NCBI RefSeq assembly: GCF_000424265.1
Contig: NZ_AUJO01000003.1
Span: 186,001 to 250,000 of the forward strand
Direction: 5' to 3'
From: Butyrivibrio sp. WCD3002
GTDB taxonomy: Bacteria; Bacillota; Clostridia; Lachnospirales; Lachnospiraceae
Length of the DNA stretch: 64,000 nucleotides
This document shows positions 17,358-27,917 of the stretch, one piece after another (position 1 is the stretch's first letter; every line of letters starts with the position of its first letter). A program made the position numbers and the translations under genes. Under the pieces are notes generated by a model that made no database searches, had not been told where the DNA came from, and saw only the letters and a program-made list of their open reading frames with translations.

Positions 17358-18110
17358 TTAATACATAGAAAGCACAGTTGTAATATCGTTCTTTTTATTT
17401 ATAATATCACGTATTCTGTCTGTATGCTCGTTTTCAGACAATTTTTTAAAAATCTTATTGCAAACATTAAGTTCATGCTCAAGATATTTTTTTAGAACAG
17501 GATCCCTTTTCTTAATAAGAACAGGGCCAAAACGATGGCAGATATGCAGTGCTCTTTCCCTGTCGCAGCCTGCACTTTTTTCTATATCCAGTGCTGCCTC
17601 CTCAAGAGGAGTTCTCTCCCCTGCATAGTCGGCTCTCACTCTCATCATAGTGTAGTATTTCCCATCCTCGAAAATCTCGCGCTCATCATCTATCACAAGA
17701 TTATTTTCTCTAAGATAAATTCTGAAATTCACAAGATCCGACTGTGGCTGGAGAATCATGGTCTTTATTCCCTTGTTTACAGGATCTCCCTCCTTTAGAA
17801 TTCTCATCATCAAAAGGCCGCCCATGCCAGCACAGACCATGGTATCAGCTTCACCATCAGACAGCTCTTTAAGCCCGTCCGACAATCTGAGTTCAATCCT
17901 GTCATCAAGACCATATTCATGAACATGCTCCCTTGCCCTTTCAAGAGGGCCCTCGTTCACATCCATTGCCACCACATGTTCAGCTATATTTTCATTTATA
18001 AGATAAATCGGAACGAATCCATGATCCGTTCCGACATCTGCTACGCGACTGCCCCCTGGAACAAGGGATGCAGCCGCGAAAAGTCTTTCTGATAATTGCA
18101 CGTTTTTCAT
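17358..18110 (-). CDS. trmK: tRNA (adenine(22)-N1)-methyltransferase TrmK
   Basis: A 250-aa Rossmann methyltransferase with VADVGTDHGFVPIYL (SAM site), AMDVNEGPLERA and MVCAGMGG, typical of TrmK, which methylates A22 in the D-loop of tRNAs in Gram-positive bacteria. The ATG shares one base with the rpoD stop (TAATG), so the two are translationally coupled. The dnaG-rpoD-trmK order is standard in Firmicutes. Confidence 0.93.
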   Translation of the reverse strand: MKNVQLSERLFAAASLVPGGSRVADVGTDHGFVPIYLINENIAEHVVAMDVNEGPLERAREHVHEYGLDDRIELRLSDGLKELSDGEADTMVCAGMGGLLMMRILKEGDPVNKGIKTMILQPQSDLVNFRIYLRENNLVIDDEREIFEDGKYYTMMRVRADYAGERTPLEEAALDIEKSAGCDRERALHICHRFGPVLIKKRDPVLKKYLEHELNVCNKIFKKLSENEHTDRIRDIINKKNDITTVLSMY

Positions 18111-19768
18111 TAGTCCAGATAATCCTTAAGCTTTCTGCTTCTGCTGGGATGACGAAGCTTTCTGAGAGCCTTTGCTTCGATCTGTCTGATACGCTCACGG
18201 GTAACGTTGAACTCCTTACCAACCTCTTCAAGAGTTCTTGCTCTTCCGTCATCAAGACCAAATCTGAGTCTGAGTACCTTCTGTTCTCTCTCTGTAAGAG
18301 TACCCAGAACCTCAACGAGCTGCTCCTTAAGAAGCGTGAATGCTGCAGCATCTGCAGGTACAGGCACGTTATCATCCTGAATGAAATCACCAAGATGTGA
18401 ATCTTCCTCTTCACCGATAGGTGTCTCTAAGGATACAGGCTCCTGAGAAATCTTGAGAATTTCTCTTACACGCTCTACAGGGATACCCATTTCCTTTGCA
18501 ATCTCTTCAGGTGTGGGTTCACGACCAAGCTCCTGAAGCAACTGTCTGCTGATACGGATAAGCTTGTTGATGGTCTCAACCATATGTACAGGGATACGGA
18601 TTGTTCTCGCCTGGTCCGCGATAGCACGGGTAATAGCCTGACGAATCCACCATGTAGCGTATGTGGAGAACTTGAATCCCTTACGGAAATCGAACTTCTC
18701 AACGGCCTTTATAAGACCAAGGTTACCCTCCTGAATAAGATCAAGGAAAAGCATACCTCTACCAACATATCTCTTTGCAATACTTACAACCAGACGAAGG
18801 TTTGCTTCTGCAAGGCGCTTCTTTGCTTCATTTCCATAGTAAGTAAGGTTCTTAAGCTCCTTATCGCCAAGATCCTTAATACGATCATAGGCTTCCTGCT
18901 CCTCTTCCTTAACCTCTACCTTATCGACGCCGCCTGCTTCGAGAATTTTCTCAGCCATCATACCGTCTTCCATCTGCTGAGCAAGCTCGATTTCCTGCTC
19001 TGCTGTAAGAAGCGGAACCTTACCGATCTCCTTTAAGTACATACGAACCGGATCTTCAATGCTGATTCCATCCGGTACAGAGAGATCGATATTCTCCATA
19101 TCAACCTCATCCTCATCAGAGAGTACTACCTCGTCATCATCAGGAAGTTCAACCTCTGTATCATCCATTCTGATTACATCGATTCCTGCTGACTCAAGAT
19201 GCTCAAGCACCTTATCAAGGTTCTCCTCATCAAGATTAAGATCTCTGAAGTAATCACTTACTTCGTTGTAATCAAGAGTATTCTGTTTTTTCTTACCAAG
19301 AGCAAGGAGCTCTCTCATCTTCTGTATGAACTTGACTTTGGTCTCCTCATCAAGCTCATCGCCGCCTTCTTCTACGGCATGAGAGGTGTTCTCCGGCTCA
19401 GCCTTTTTCTTTGCAGGTTTCTTGGCAGGTGCCTTAGCGGCAGCCTTCTCCTCAGCAGCCTTTTTCTTGGCAGGCTCTTTCTCCTCTGCCTTAGCAGCCT
19501 TCTTGGCTGTTTCCTTCTTTGCAGGCTCCTCCTTGGCAGCTGTTTTCTTGGTTGTCTTCTTAGCAGGCTCCTTCTCTTCTGCCTTTGAAGCCTTAGCCTT
19601 GCTTGCTGCCTTGGTTTCCTTTTCAGCTGCTTTCTTTGTATCTTTTGCTGTAGCCTTCGTCTCTTTTTCAGCAGCTGCCTTCTTGGTAGTCTTCTTTACC
19701 TCTTTCTCTTCTGCACCGGCCTTAGCTGCTTTTGTCGCCACCTTAGCTGTTGTCTTCTTTTCTGCCAC
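18110..19768 (-). CDS. rpoD: Primary sigma factor SigA/RpoD with Lys/Ala-rich extension
   Basis: A 552-aa housekeeping sigma factor. Regions 1.2 to 4.2 are intact: [11 protein letters not shown], the core-binding and -10 region [20 protein letters not shown], and the -35 helix with [16 protein letters not shown]. The unusual part is the first 125 or so residues, a low-complexity Lys/Ala/Glu tract ([11 protein letters not shown] repeats) resembling histone H1 tails. I choose the GTG at 19768, because AAAGGA lies about 10 nt upstream; a TTG three codons earlier is too close to that site. It follows dnaG by 17 nt and is coupled to trmK. Confidence 0.96.
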   Translation of the reverse strand: MAEKKTTAKVATKAAKAGAEEKEVKKTTKKAAAEKETKATAKDTKKAAEKETKAASKAKASKAEEKEPAKKTTKKTAAKEEPAKKETAKKAAKAEEKEPAKKKAAEEKAAAKAPAKKPAKKKAEPENTSHAVEEGGDELDEETKVKFIQKMRELLALGKKKQNTLDYNEVSDYFRDLNLDEENLDKVLEHLESAGIDVIRMDDTEVELPDDDEVVLSDEDEVDMENIDLSVPDGISIEDPVRMYLKEIGKVPLLTAEQEIELAQQMEDGMMAEKILEAGGVDKVEVKEEEQEAYDRIKDLGDKELKNLTYYGNEAKKRLAEANLRLVVSIAKRYVGRGMLFLDLIQEGNLGLIKAVEKFDFRKGFKFSTYATWWIRQAITRAIADQARTIRIPVHMVETINKLIRISRQLLQELGREPTPEEIAKEMGIPVERVREILKISQEPVSLETPIGEEEDSHLGDFIQDDNVPVPADAAAFTLLKEQLVEVLGTLTEREQKVLRLRFGLDDGRARTLEEVGKEFNVTRERIRQIEAKALRKLRHPSRSRKLKDYLD

Positions 19769-19785
19769 TTTAATCAATTCCTTTC

Positions 19786-21567
19786 TTAATCATTGTTAAT
19801 TATGATTCTTGCCTTTAATAGCTCTTCAAGTCTGCGTTTTCCCTGAAGTGTAAAATTCCATCTCTCAGGGTCGTCGGATGCCATGTCTTTTAGTCGCCTC
19901 TCGTAACCGGTCCTCTTGACCTCATATAAAATATCATGTAGCGCTTTCTCACGTTCATCCTTCGTATCTATCTGAACAAGGTTTGTGTTAAAGAGCTCCG
20001 CAACCTGAGCATGCTCTTCCTCTTCTACGAATCGGTCAAGTACTCTTGCGGGATCAAAGCTGCCCTCCGACAGTCCTTCCCACATCTGCTTCGCTATTCC
20101 CCTGTACAAATCATCTGCAAAATCCTCGGGTTCAATCCATCTGCTGATGGCTTCAAATAATTCCGGTTCATCGGCAAGCCATGTTATCAGTACCCTTTGC
20201 GGTTTTCTGCCGGGATCCTCTTTTCTCAGCTGCGAATGCATGCCGCTCTTTGGTTTTGGAGCTGTTTTTACAATTCCGCCCTCAGAAGCGATACTTGCCA
20301 CAAGCTTATGAAGATCATCAGAACCTATTGAGTATCTCTGTGCCACTGCCTCGATGTAATTTTCTCTCTCAACGGCCTCTTTAAACTCACAGAGCTTTTC
20401 TCCTATATATCTATGGAACTCCGTCTTTGAAGCGGGATCTGACATATCATATTCCCTCTCCTTAACGGAAATCTCGAAGAAGAATGGATTCTCGGCTTTT
20501 TTGATTCTCTCTTCAAAAGCTTCTTTTCCTTCTGCTTTTATGAATTCATCAGGATCCTTGTAGGGCTTAAGATTAAGGACCTTGCCCTTTAGTCCCGCCT
20601 CCTTCAAAAGCTGTATCCCTTTAAGTGCTGCGCTGGTGCCTGCACCGTCACTGTCATAGGAAAGAATAACTGTATCCGTATATCTTTTAAGGAGCTGAGC
20701 CTGCTGGGATGTAAAGGCTGTTCCCAGGGATGCCACAGCCATGTTAAAGCCGGCCTGATGCATCGCTATTACATCCATGTAACCTTCGCAGATTATGATG
20801 TAGCCTGCTCTTGCGTTCTTAGCATAATTCAGTCCGAAGAGATTTCTGCTCTTATCAAAAACCGGTGTCTCCGGAGAGTTCAGATACTTAGGCTTCCCAT
20901 CACCCATAAGTCTTCCGCCAAAGCCTATTACCTTGGAGTTGGCATCAAGTATCGGAAACATTACTCTGTTCCAAAATTTATCATGGGTACCATATTTCTC
21001 ATCATGGGATGCAAGACCTGCCTCGATAATAAGCGCATCGCTGTAGCCCTTGCTCCTTAAGTATTTAACAAGATCATCACTGCTTACATTGGCATAACCA
21101 AGTCCGAATCTGGTAATAGTCTCATCCGTAAGCTTTCTGTCTCTGAAATAAGCAAGTCCCTTTTCTCCGGATCTGCCCTTTAGCTGATATACATAATATT
21201 TGGCAGCCTCTTTATTTATCTCAAAAAGGGTGGCTCGCTTATCTCTCATGCGCTTTGCCTCAGGGGATTCATCCTCCTCCGGAAGTTTCACCCCGCCTCT
21301 CTCAGCAAGAGATCTGACCGCTTCACCGAATGTTAAATTGTCATATTTCATTAAAAACGAGAAAACATTGCCGCCCACTCTGCATCCAAAACAGTAAAAC
21401 ATCTGCTTGGAAGGTGAGACACTAAAGGACGGGGATTTCTCATTATGGAAAGGACACAGCCCCACGTAATTGGCTCCTGCACGCTTAAGGCTCACATACT
21501 GCCCTATTACGTCCACGATATCATTACGGGATCTGACCTCTTCTATGATGTCATCCGTATATCGCAT
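19786..21567 (-). CDS. dnaG: DNA primase DnaG
   Basis: A 593-aa primase of normal length. The N-terminal zinc ribbon has Cys38, His41, Cys59 and Cys62. The RNAP basic region and TOPRIM domain ([17 protein letters not shown], then [12 protein letters not shown]) follow, and the C-terminal helicase-binding domain is less conserved. It makes RNA primers at the fork with DnaB. It sits in the dgt-dnaG-rpoD-trmK cluster, 28 nt after dgt. Confidence 0.97.
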   Translation of the reverse strand: MRYTDDIIEEVRSRNDIVDVIGQYVSLKRAGANYVGLCPFHNEKSPSFSVSPSKQMFYCFGCRVGGNVFSFLMKYDNLTFGEAVRSLAERGGVKLPEEDESPEAKRMRDKRATLFEINKEAAKYYVYQLKGRSGEKGLAYFRDRKLTDETITRFGLGYANVSSDDLVKYLRSKGYSDALIIEAGLASHDEKYGTHDKFWNRVMFPILDANSKVIGFGGRLMGDGKPKYLNSPETPVFDKSRNLFGLNYAKNARAGYIIICEGYMDVIAMHQAGFNMAVASLGTAFTSQQAQLLKRYTDTVILSYDSDGAGTSAALKGIQLLKEAGLKGKVLNLKPYKDPDEFIKAEGKEAFEERIKKAENPFFFEISVKEREYDMSDPASKTEFHRYIGEKLCEFKEAVERENYIEAVAQRYSIGSDDLHKLVASIASEGGIVKTAPKPKSGMHSQLRKEDPGRKPQRVLITWLADEPELFEAISRWIEPEDFADDLYRGIAKQMWEGLSEGSFDPARVLDRFVEEEEHAQVAELFNTNLVQIDTKDEREKALHDILYEVKRTGYERRLKDMASDDPERWNFTLQGKRRLEELLKARIIINND

Positions 21568-21595
21568 TTTTTATCCCTTTATTCCAAAAGCTCCG

Positions 21596-22603
21596 TTAAA
21601 GTACCTGCCAGCTCTGAGGAACAAAAATCTCATGGAATCTGGCAATTGCAAATCTGTCTGTCATGGAACTTATGTAATCACAAACAATTCTTTCCCTGGG
21701 CTGTCCGTCTTCATACAATTTCTTCAGATAATCCGGAAGCACCTCGATGTGATCCATGTAATAGCCGTAAAGAATCTTAACTAGGTTCTCTGCCTTACCC
21801 TCCTGGCTCTTGGCAACAGGATTGGTATATACGCTCTTAAACATGAATGCACGAAGCTCCATAAGTGCATTTCCAACCTCTTCAGACATGGAAATGTCAT
21901 TCTTATCAAAGCTGTTTTCAACTATGTCATGGATAAATGTATCAAGCCATTCTCCGTTAGTATTACCGATAACTTTTGTAATACTCTCAGGGACATCACT
22001 AACCTTAAGTATTCCGCCCCTTATGGCATCGTCCATATCATGATGAATATAAGCTATCTTATCCGAAAGTCTTACAACCCTGCCCTCTAAGGTAATGGCT
22101 GTGGTATTCATCTCATGATTGATAATGCCATCCCTTACTTCAAAGGTCAGATTAAGTCCCGTTCCATCCTTCTCTAATAGCTCTACCGTACGAAGGCTCT
22201 GCTCATTATGCTTAAACCCGTAGGGACATATGTCATTAAGCGCGCGTTCACCCGCATGTCCAAAGGGCGTATGCCCAAGGTCATGTCCAAAAGCTATCGC
22301 TTCACACAGATCCTCATTTAGCTTAAGTGCTCTTGCTATGGTTCTGGCATTCTGAGCCACCTCAAGCGTATGAGTCATTCTGGTTCTGTAATGATCTCCG
22401 TCAGGCGTTAAAAATACCTGCGTCTTGTCCTTAAGTCTGCGGAATGATTTGGAATACAGAATTCGATCCCTGTCCCGCTGGAAGCACGGTCTGATATCAC
22501 AGGGCTCCTCATCAATTTCCCTTCCCCTTGAGTTCATGCTAAGAGTAGCATAAGGGCTTAAATTAAGTCTTTCTCTGTTTTCTAGGCTTTCTCTAATTTT
22601 CAT
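21596..22603 (-). CDS. dgt: dGTPase-like HD-domain triphosphohydrolase
   Basis: A 335-aa protein with the HD-domain signature: RMTHTLEVAQ, GHDLGHTPFGHAGE and a later HDMDDA. It fits the deoxyguanosinetriphosphate triphosphohydrolase-like family that in clostridia sits upstream of dnaG; these enzymes hydrolyse dNTPs to nucleosides and triphosphate, though specificity varies. The only Shine-Dalgarno candidate, GGGGAG at 22615-22620, lies 11 nt upstream of the ATG, inside the 3' arm of a terminator-like hairpin. Confidence 0.9.
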   Translation of the reverse strand: MKIRESLENRERLNLSPYATLSMNSRGREIDEEPCDIRPCFQRDRDRILYSKSFRRLKDKTQVFLTPDGDHYRTRMTHTLEVAQNARTIARALKLNEDLCEAIAFGHDLGHTPFGHAGERALNDICPYGFKHNEQSLRTVELLEKDGTGLNLTFEVRDGIINHEMNTTAITLEGRVVRLSDKIAYIHHDMDDAIRGGILKVSDVPESITKVIGNTNGEWLDTFIHDIVENSFDKNDISMSEEVGNALMELRAFMFKSVYTNPVAKSQEGKAENLVKILYGYYMDHIEVLPDYLKKLYEDGQPRERIVCDYISSMTDRFAIARFHEIFVPQSWQVL

Positions 22604-22610
22604 AGTTTGA

Positions 22611-22646
22611 AAAACTCCCCACAGTTATTATATTCTGCGGGGAGTT
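22611..22646 (-). terminator. Terminator hairpin overlapping the dgt ribosome-binding site
   Basis: On the minus strand AACTCCCCGCAG and CTGTGGGGAGTT pair (12 bp, one G-T) around a 10-nt loop and are followed by TTTTC. The 3' arm contains the GGGGAG that should be the Shine-Dalgarno of dgt. Confidence 0.75.
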
Positions 22647-22674
22647 TGCTTTTCCTTTTTTTATTTTTCAATTT

Positions 22675-22986
22675 TCATGATTCGCCCCAATCGCGGCTGT
22701 CATACTGCTCATTGATCCACTCTATAGCCTTCTCAAAGCCCTCTTCATCGATGGAAAACTTTTCCGAAGTCTTCTGCTCATCGGGTGTATCAAAATAGCT
22801 GTAGGGTTCAGGCCACACCGTTGCCATAAGTCTGGCCTCCGGGTCCCTTTCCTCAACAGGAACGAAAAAAACGTGGTCAAGAGGTTCTCTTGCAAGTCTG
22901 AAGCGCATGCCCTTGTAGCTTCCAAAGAATGCCTCTCCGTACTCATAGTGTCTTAAATTAAAAAATAAATTCTTTTCAATCTTCAA
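22675..22986 (-). CDS. Conserved-looking small protein, unrecognised
   Basis: A 103-aa acidic soluble protein without signal peptide or membrane segment (starts MKIEKNLFFNLRHYEYGEAF). Aromatic and charged residues are spread evenly and codon use matches its neighbours, so it is probably a real gene. It lies upstream of dgt on the same strand but is separated from it by a terminator hairpin. I do not recognise the family. Confidence 0.65.
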   Translation of the reverse strand: MKIEKNLFFNLRHYEYGEAFFGSYKGMRFRLAREPLDHVFFVPVEERDPEARLMATVWPEPYSYFDTPDEQKTSEKFSIDEEGFEKAIEWINEQYDSRDWGES

Positions 22987-23011
22987 AAAATAATTCCTGC
23001 CTTACTGCAAA

Positions 23012-23467
23012 TTAGTAGGTGAACTTACCTGTATCCTTGTGATTAACCACATAATAAGCGGTATTTTCCTGAGGCTTCAAATATATCTGAAGCTCCTTAA
23101 TATCGCTCATCTTATGTCCCTCTGCAATATACTGCTCGCGAATTTTATCTGCGATATCCTCTGTCCTTATCTCGTAATCCTTGTACTGTATGAAAAACTC
23201 TGCCTTATGAGCTTTTTTTGCCGATGCTTCGGTTATATCTTTAGTAGCTGCTCTTACCTTGTCCGCAGCCTTTGTTCCCTGCTCCTTAGCCTTTTTAATA
23301 TAAGGTCCTGCATTCTTCTTTGCAACATCAATTGCAGGTTCAGCCTTTTCCTTCATCTCCTCGATAACAGGGCCGCTCTTTTCCTTTGCCTTCTCAATAT
23401 ATGGCTCCGCTGCCTCTGTAACAGTTTTTGCTATATCCTTAATTGTTTCGCTTGCTTTCTTAGCCAT
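23012..23467 (-). CDS. DUF6465 family protein
   Basis: A 151-aa protein with two parts. The first 85 residues are Lys/Ala/Glu-rich and amphipathic, with a repeated AKEK/EPxI pattern as in apolipoprotein- or LEA-like helices. The second part (about 88-151) has FFIQYKDYEIRTEDIADKI and YLKPQENTAYYVVN, which I recognise as the DUF6465 domain of Lachnospiraceae. The function is unknown. GGGGGA precedes the ATG. It lies 12 nt downstream of the coiled-coil membrane protein gene at 23480, probably one operon. Confidence 0.75.
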   Translation of the reverse strand: MAKKASETIKDIAKTVTEAAEPYIEKAKEKSGPVIEEMKEKAEPAIDVAKKNAGPYIKKAKEQGTKAADKVRAATKDITEASAKKAHKAEFFIQYKDYEIRTEDIADKIREQYIAEGHKMSDIKELQIYLKPQENTAYYVVNHKDTGKFTY

Positions 23468-23479
23468 TTTAATTCCCCC

Positions 23480-23866
23480 TTATCTGAATCTGTTCATAAA
23501 GCTTGCAAAAGGTCCAACAGCATCCTGCAGATCCTTTATCGCAGTATTAAGCCCGTCAAAATCTATGTTGGACATCTTATCAAGAGAATCTGTTAGCGTA
23601 CTCTCGTTATCCTTGATAAGCTTGTTCATATCTTCACCGGTCTGTTCAATCGAATCGGCCATTTCGGATATGTCGGCAAGAGTACTATCCGCCTTCTCCA
23701 GTGTAGACATGGCTCCTTCCGCTACACTCTGTGCCTGATCCAGCAGTTTAACAGCCCTTGGTACCACCATAATAACTGCGATAAGAATAACTACAAATAT
23801 ACCTGCCGTACAGAAAGTCTGCAGCTTCTGGAATTTCAGTATTTTTTCATTAACGTTGTTATCCAT
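23480..23866 (-). CDS. Small membrane protein with coiled coil
   Basis: A 128-aa protein: a short cytoplasmic start, one transmembrane segment (about 20-37, GIFVVILIAVIMVV), then a predicted coiled coil with regularly spaced Leu/Met/Ile up to residue 115. Similar one-helix plus coil proteins are paired with DUF6465 genes in this family of bacteria. GGGGGAG lies just before the ATG. The function is unknown. Confidence 0.7.
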   Translation of the reverse strand: MDNNVNEKILKFQKLQTFCTAGIFVVILIAVIMVVPRAVKLLDQAQSVAEGAMSTLEKADSTLADISEMADSIEQTGEDMNKLIKDNESTLTDSLDKMSNIDFDGLNTAIKDLQDAVGPFASFMNRFR

Positions 23867-24084
23867 ATGCTCCCCCTTACATCGTTATAATGCATTTATG
23901 CTGATTTTTATTGTATCACAGACTCTATTTGATTTGGTACAAAATAGAGTAATATAGTTTGTTCTTTTTTTCGTAATAATTTACGCAAATTTTAGAATAT
24001 GCTCGCTGTTTTTTTACACATTAATGATAAGTTTAGAATAGCATTATTTGTATTGTTTTTTTCCTTCAAATAAAGGAGGCCCAG

Positions 24085-26082
24085 ATGAGTGAAAAAGCTG
24101 CTAAAGTTCCAAAGAGAGGAAAAATAAGGAACAGACTACTTCTGTACATCGTTCCCATAGTAGTTATTATGATTGCTGTTCTTGTCACCATAGCTACTAC
24201 CATGTCAAGAAAACGTATGACCGAGCTTGCAACTTCCAACCTGAATACTTCCATTTCCAATCAGGCAGATAACATCGAATCCTGGCTGAATGAAAATCTT
24301 GAGTTCTTTAAAACTGCGAAGCAGGCTATTGAAGGCTCTGAACCTGATTCCGACCAGCTTCAAAAACTCCTTGATTCCTATTATGGGTTCAATTCCAATT
24401 CACCTGAGGGACTACATATAGCAACCTCAGATGGAGAGTTTATAAAGCCTACAGAGTCATCCCTTGAGGAAAATGATCCCACTAACTCTACCTGGTACAA
24501 GCAGGGACTTACAAGAGCTAACATGCAGTACGGTACAGCATACAAAAACGCAGAAGGCATCAATGTAATAAGTGCCTCTGCCATCATCAATTACGGTGAT
24601 GATTCCATAAAGGTCATAGCCGCAGATGTTACTCTGGACAAAATCAGTATTATTGTTAACTCCGGTGTAAAAATGGATAAAGCAAGTTCTTTCCTTGTTG
24701 ACACCAACGACAATACCATTCTTGCTCACAGAGATTCCGCCCTTGTATCCACAACACTTGACACAAACAACAGCAACAGTCTTCTGGCAGGCATTGCTCA
24801 GTCCATAGCCGATAATGATCTTACAACAAAGGACATCGGCAAATATGTTGTTGCTTTTAAAGAAATCAGTGGCACTGACTGGATACTGGTTTCCTATATT
24901 GCAGAGGATGTTATAATGGCCAGCGTTCAGGAGCTTGCAAATTATCTGCTAATGGCAGGTATTATCGCTGTAGTTATTATCATACTTCTCATCATCTTCG
25001 TAGTTAGCAAAGTTATAGCTCCTCTCGCAGGAATAACAGAAAGTATCCACGCCATGAGCGAAGGCGACTTTACTATAGATATAAAACCTCAGAGTAATGA
25101 TGAGATTGGCGTCATGAGTGGCAAGATTTCCGAATTCATTGCCAGTATGAGAAGTATGCTTTCAAGCATCAGCGAAGAGTCTGAAAAGCTTAAACAGGAA
25201 TCTGAAACCAGCGACGCTGTATCAAGAGACATGTTCGATGCATCACAGTCACAGGCAGAAGCTATGCAGCAGCTTAATGATACTGTTGATCAGCTTGCCA
25301 TAGCTGTAGGAGATATCGCTGAAAATGCAACCACACTCGCTAACGTAGTAGCTGATACCAAGGATAATTCAGAAAAAGCTGATGTGGCCATGAAGGAAAC
25401 CGTTAAGATTTCTCAGAAAGGCCGGGAAGATATGGAAAAACTCTCCCATGCCATGGAAGGAATCCAATCTGCAAACAACCAGCTTGTTGATTCCATCAAT
25501 GAGGTAGGCAAGGCATCTGAAGAAATCACGAATATTGTAAGCATGATCGCAGAGATTGCAGAAGAGACCAATCTCTTATCACTTAACGCTTCTATCGAGG
25601 CTGCCCGCGCCGGTGAAGCAGGTAAGGGATTTGCAGTAGTTGCAACACAAATTGGCAAACTGGCTCAAACCAGTTCAGAAAGCGCAACAAATATCTCCAA
25701 CCTCATCGGTGATGTCCACAGACTGATTGATGAAGCCGTAGGTCAGGCCAATGCCAGTGCCGAAAGTATTGAGAAAAACAGTGAACTTATTAACGTAGCA
25801 GTTGATACATTCGATCAGATTTATTCCAATATTCAGGCATCCAATGAGTGCATAGAAGAGATGATAAGGAATGTCGAAAAGGTTAATGATGTATCAACTA
25901 ATGTAGCTGCCATCTCTGAAGAACAGGCCGCAAGTGCAGATGAGATACTGGCAACCTCACAGAACATGGTTGAACAGGCCAAGAATATATCAAGAAGCAG
26001 TGAAGATGTGGCCAACAACTCACACGAGCTTGCAAACACATCTGACACTCTCACCGCCCATGTTCAACAGTTTAAGATTTAA
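24085..26082 (+). CDS. Methyl-accepting chemotaxis protein with Cache sensor
   Basis: A 665-aa chemoreceptor: transmembrane helix 1 (about 16-38), an extracellular region of about 245 residues with dCache-like features (WYKQGL, and a later DWILVSYI), helix 2 (about 285-308), a HAMP domain, and a long signalling domain whose hairpin tip is the conserved [20 protein letters not shown]. It signals to CheA/CheW and controls flagellar rotation. AAAGGAGG precedes the ATG. A sugar-binding lipoprotein gene starts 14 nt after its stop, which suggests that the receptor may sense a loaded binding protein as well as direct ligands. Confidence 0.95.
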   Translation: MSEKAAKVPKRGKIRNRLLLYIVPIVVIMIAVLVTIATTMSRKRMTELATSNLNTSISNQADNIESWLNENLEFFKTAKQAIEGSEPDSDQLQKLLDSYYGFNSNSPEGLHIATSDGEFIKPTESSLEENDPTNSTWYKQGLTRANMQYGTAYKNAEGINVISASAIINYGDDSIKVIAADVTLDKISIIVNSGVKMDKASSFLVDTNDNTILAHRDSALVSTTLDTNNSNSLLAGIAQSIADNDLTTKDIGKYVVAFKEISGTDWILVSYIAEDVIMASVQELANYLLMAGIIAVVIIILLIIFVVSKVIAPLAGITESIHAMSEGDFTIDIKPQSNDEIGVMSGKISEFIASMRSMLSSISEESEKLKQESETSDAVSRDMFDASQSQAEAMQQLNDTVDQLAIAVGDIAENATTLANVVADTKDNSEKADVAMKETVKISQKGREDMEKLSHAMEGIQSANNQLVDSINEVGKASEEITNIVSMIAEIAEETNLLSLNASIEAARAGEAGKGFAVVATQIGKLAQTSSESATNISNLIGDVHRLIDEAVGQANASAESIEKNSELINVAVDTFDQIYSNIQASNECIEEMIRNVEKVNDVSTNVAAISEEQAASADEILATSQNMVEQAKNISRSSEDVANNSHELANTSDTLTAHVQQFKI

Positions 26083-26096
26083 GAGGAGGTCTTATC

Positions 26097-27095
26097 ATGA
26101 AAAAATGCATTTCAACCAGATTGATAAGTATTTTGGCAGTATGTATATTAACAATCACTACTATCACAGGCTGCGGAAAAGCTTCCTCAGATAGTGGCTC
26201 TATTGATGGTTCAGGCGTCAAAGTATTCTTCTCCACTTTGACTCTCGACGATTTCAAGGAGCTGATAATGAACTCAGTTGCAGAGGCAGGCGCCAAAAGC
26301 GAAGTGACTGTTGATCTTGGAGCACCATGTGCCTCTGTAGATGAACAGGTTGTTCAGATCCGCGACGCGGTGTCAAAGGGATATGACGCAATTATCTGCA
26401 ATCCGGTTGATGCTGATACTGCGTTGCAGCTTGAGGTAATAGCAGGTGATACACCTATAATATTCACCAACACACAGCCCTCAGAAGATCACCTTAAACC
26501 TGATAAATACATTTATGTTGGAAGTTATGAAATAGATGCAGGAACCATGCAGGCAGAATATGTATGGAAAACACTGGGCAATCCAAAGAGCCTTAATGTA
26601 GTTCTTTTCCAGGGTCAGCCCGGGCACCCTGCGGCAATCAGCAGAACCAAATCCGTTAAAAACTTCTTCAAGAAAAACGGAGTTGATGCCAACTACGTGT
26701 TCAATGATACAGCTTATTGGGATACTCAGAAGGCTGCAGACGGATTCAAGACCTTCTTGAAGACACAACAGGATTATGACTGCGTCATCTGTAACAACGA
26801 TTCCATGGCACTTGGTGTCGTTCAGGCTATGAATGAACTTGGAATAGATACCTCAAAGGTTCCTGTTGTTGGAATTGACGCAACAGTAGACGGATGCCAG
26901 TCCATTCTGGATGGCGGTATGCAGTTCACAGTTTATCAGTCAGCTACAGGTCAGGGTGCTGCCTGCATAGAAGCAGCTGTAGCCCTTGCGAAGAAAGGCA
27001 CCATCAAGGATGTAGAGTATGTAACAAACGATAAAATGTACGTCTGGGTTCCATTCGTTCCCGTTGATAAATCAAACGCCGGCTCAATACAGTAA
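26097..27095 (+). CDS. Sugar-binding lipoprotein, periplasmic-binding-protein family
   Basis: A 332-aa protein with a lipoprotein signal ending at the lipobox ITGC (Cys24 or so). The rest is a type I periplasmic-binding fold of the ribose/galactose (Peripla_BP_4) kind: DEQVVQIRDAVSKGYDAI, CNPVDAD, CNNDSMALG and VGIDATVDG. It should sit on the outer face of the membrane and bind a monosaccharide or similar ligand. No ATPase or permease gene is adjacent; its only partner is the chemoreceptor 14 nt upstream. GAGGAGG lies before the ATG. It probably serves chemotaxis, perhaps sharing a transporter encoded elsewhere. Confidence 0.88.
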   Translation: MKKCISTRLISILAVCILTITTITGCGKASSDSGSIDGSGVKVFFSTLTLDDFKELIMNSVAEAGAKSEVTVDLGAPCASVDEQVVQIRDAVSKGYDAIICNPVDADTALQLEVIAGDTPIIFTNTQPSEDHLKPDKYIYVGSYEIDAGTMQAEYVWKTLGNPKSLNVVLFQGQPGHPAAISRTKSVKNFFKKNGVDANYVFNDTAYWDTQKAADGFKTFLKTQQDYDCVICNNDSMALGVVQAMNELGIDTSKVPVVGIDATVDGCQSILDGGMQFTVYQSATGQGAACIEAAVALAKKGTIKDVEYVTNDKMYVWVPFVPVDKSNAGSIQ

Positions 27096-27160
27096 ACTTG
27101 TTCCCGGTATCCCCAACGGGCACGAAATGCTATTTAGGTAGTATTTCCTATAAGAAAAAA

Positions 27161-27194
27161 TGGCTATGGCTTTGTAAAAACGCAGCCATAGCCA
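27161..27194. terminator. Bidirectional terminator
   Basis: A perfect 11-bp stem, TGGCTATGGCT pairing with AGCCATAGCCA, with a 12-nt loop. An A-run precedes it and a T-rich stretch follows, so it can serve both the binding-protein gene and tdk. Confidence 0.88.
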
Positions 27195-27221
27195 TATCTT
27201 TTAATATTTTATCACGGTGCC

Positions 27222-27794
27222 TCAGATAGTAAGCTTACCCTTTTTGAAATGCTTTCTGCAAAGAGCAATATAGCTCTCGTTTCCGCCCATGAAAACCTGC
27301 TCACCGTCTCTTACGATTTTGCCATCATGTATTCTGGCGTTGCAGGTAGCTTTACGTCCGCACCAACAAACGGTTTTAACCTCTTCTATCTTATCTGCTA
27401 TCTCCATAAGCCTTAGAGAACCCGGGAAAAATTTCTCCTGGAAATCCGTGCGAAGGCCATAGCAGATAACCGGAACCTTATCAAAGTCAACGATATCAGA
27501 AAGCATATCTACCTGCTCTGCAGTAAGGAACTGCGCTTCATCAACGATGATCGCATCATATTTTTCAATCATCTTATGCTTCCTTCTGTATTCGTCAAAG
27601 AAGTCCTCCACCAGCATGCACTCTGCCTGAAGGCCTATTCTGGAACGAATGATCGTTGCTCCGTCCCTGTTTTCGAGACCGGGCTTAAGAATAATTGAAT
27701 TCTTCCCTCTCTCGTGATAGTTGTAATTGACCATAAGTGCATTGGCCGTTTTAGACGATCCCATTGCACCGTATCTGAAATAAAGCTGTGCCAT
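27222..27794 (-). CDS. tdk: Thymidine kinase, type II
   Basis: A 190-aa enzyme of normal length: P-loop GAMGSSKT (9-16), DEAQFL as the Walker B/lid region, and the structural zinc site CWCGRKATCNAR with a later Cys (CRKHFKKG). It phosphorylates thymidine to dTMP in the salvage pathway. A single gene, ending at the bidirectional terminator. Confidence 0.95.
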   Translation of the reverse strand: MAQLYFRYGAMGSSKTANALMVNYNYHERGKNSIILKPGLENRDGATIIRSRIGLQAECMLVEDFFDEYRRKHKMIEKYDAIIVDEAQFLTAEQVDMLSDIVDFDKVPVICYGLRTDFQEKFFPGSLRLMEIADKIEEVKTVCWCGRKATCNARIHDGKIVRDGEQVFMGGNESYIALCRKHFKKGKLTI

Positions 27795-27917
27795 CTAACC
27801 CTCCGGTACCCATAATGAATTGGTCACTTGGACCTAAACATCATATTATCCTTTTTATGATGCCTTGTGAATAGGTAACCGACAAATTAACGCATCTAAT
27901 CAAAGGAGACTACTATT

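Noticed and set aside
19199..19799. Hydrophobic plus-strand frames opposite the rpoD N-terminus
   Set aside because: Antisense of the Lys/Ala/Glu tail of RpoD; apparent membrane helices are a codon artefact.
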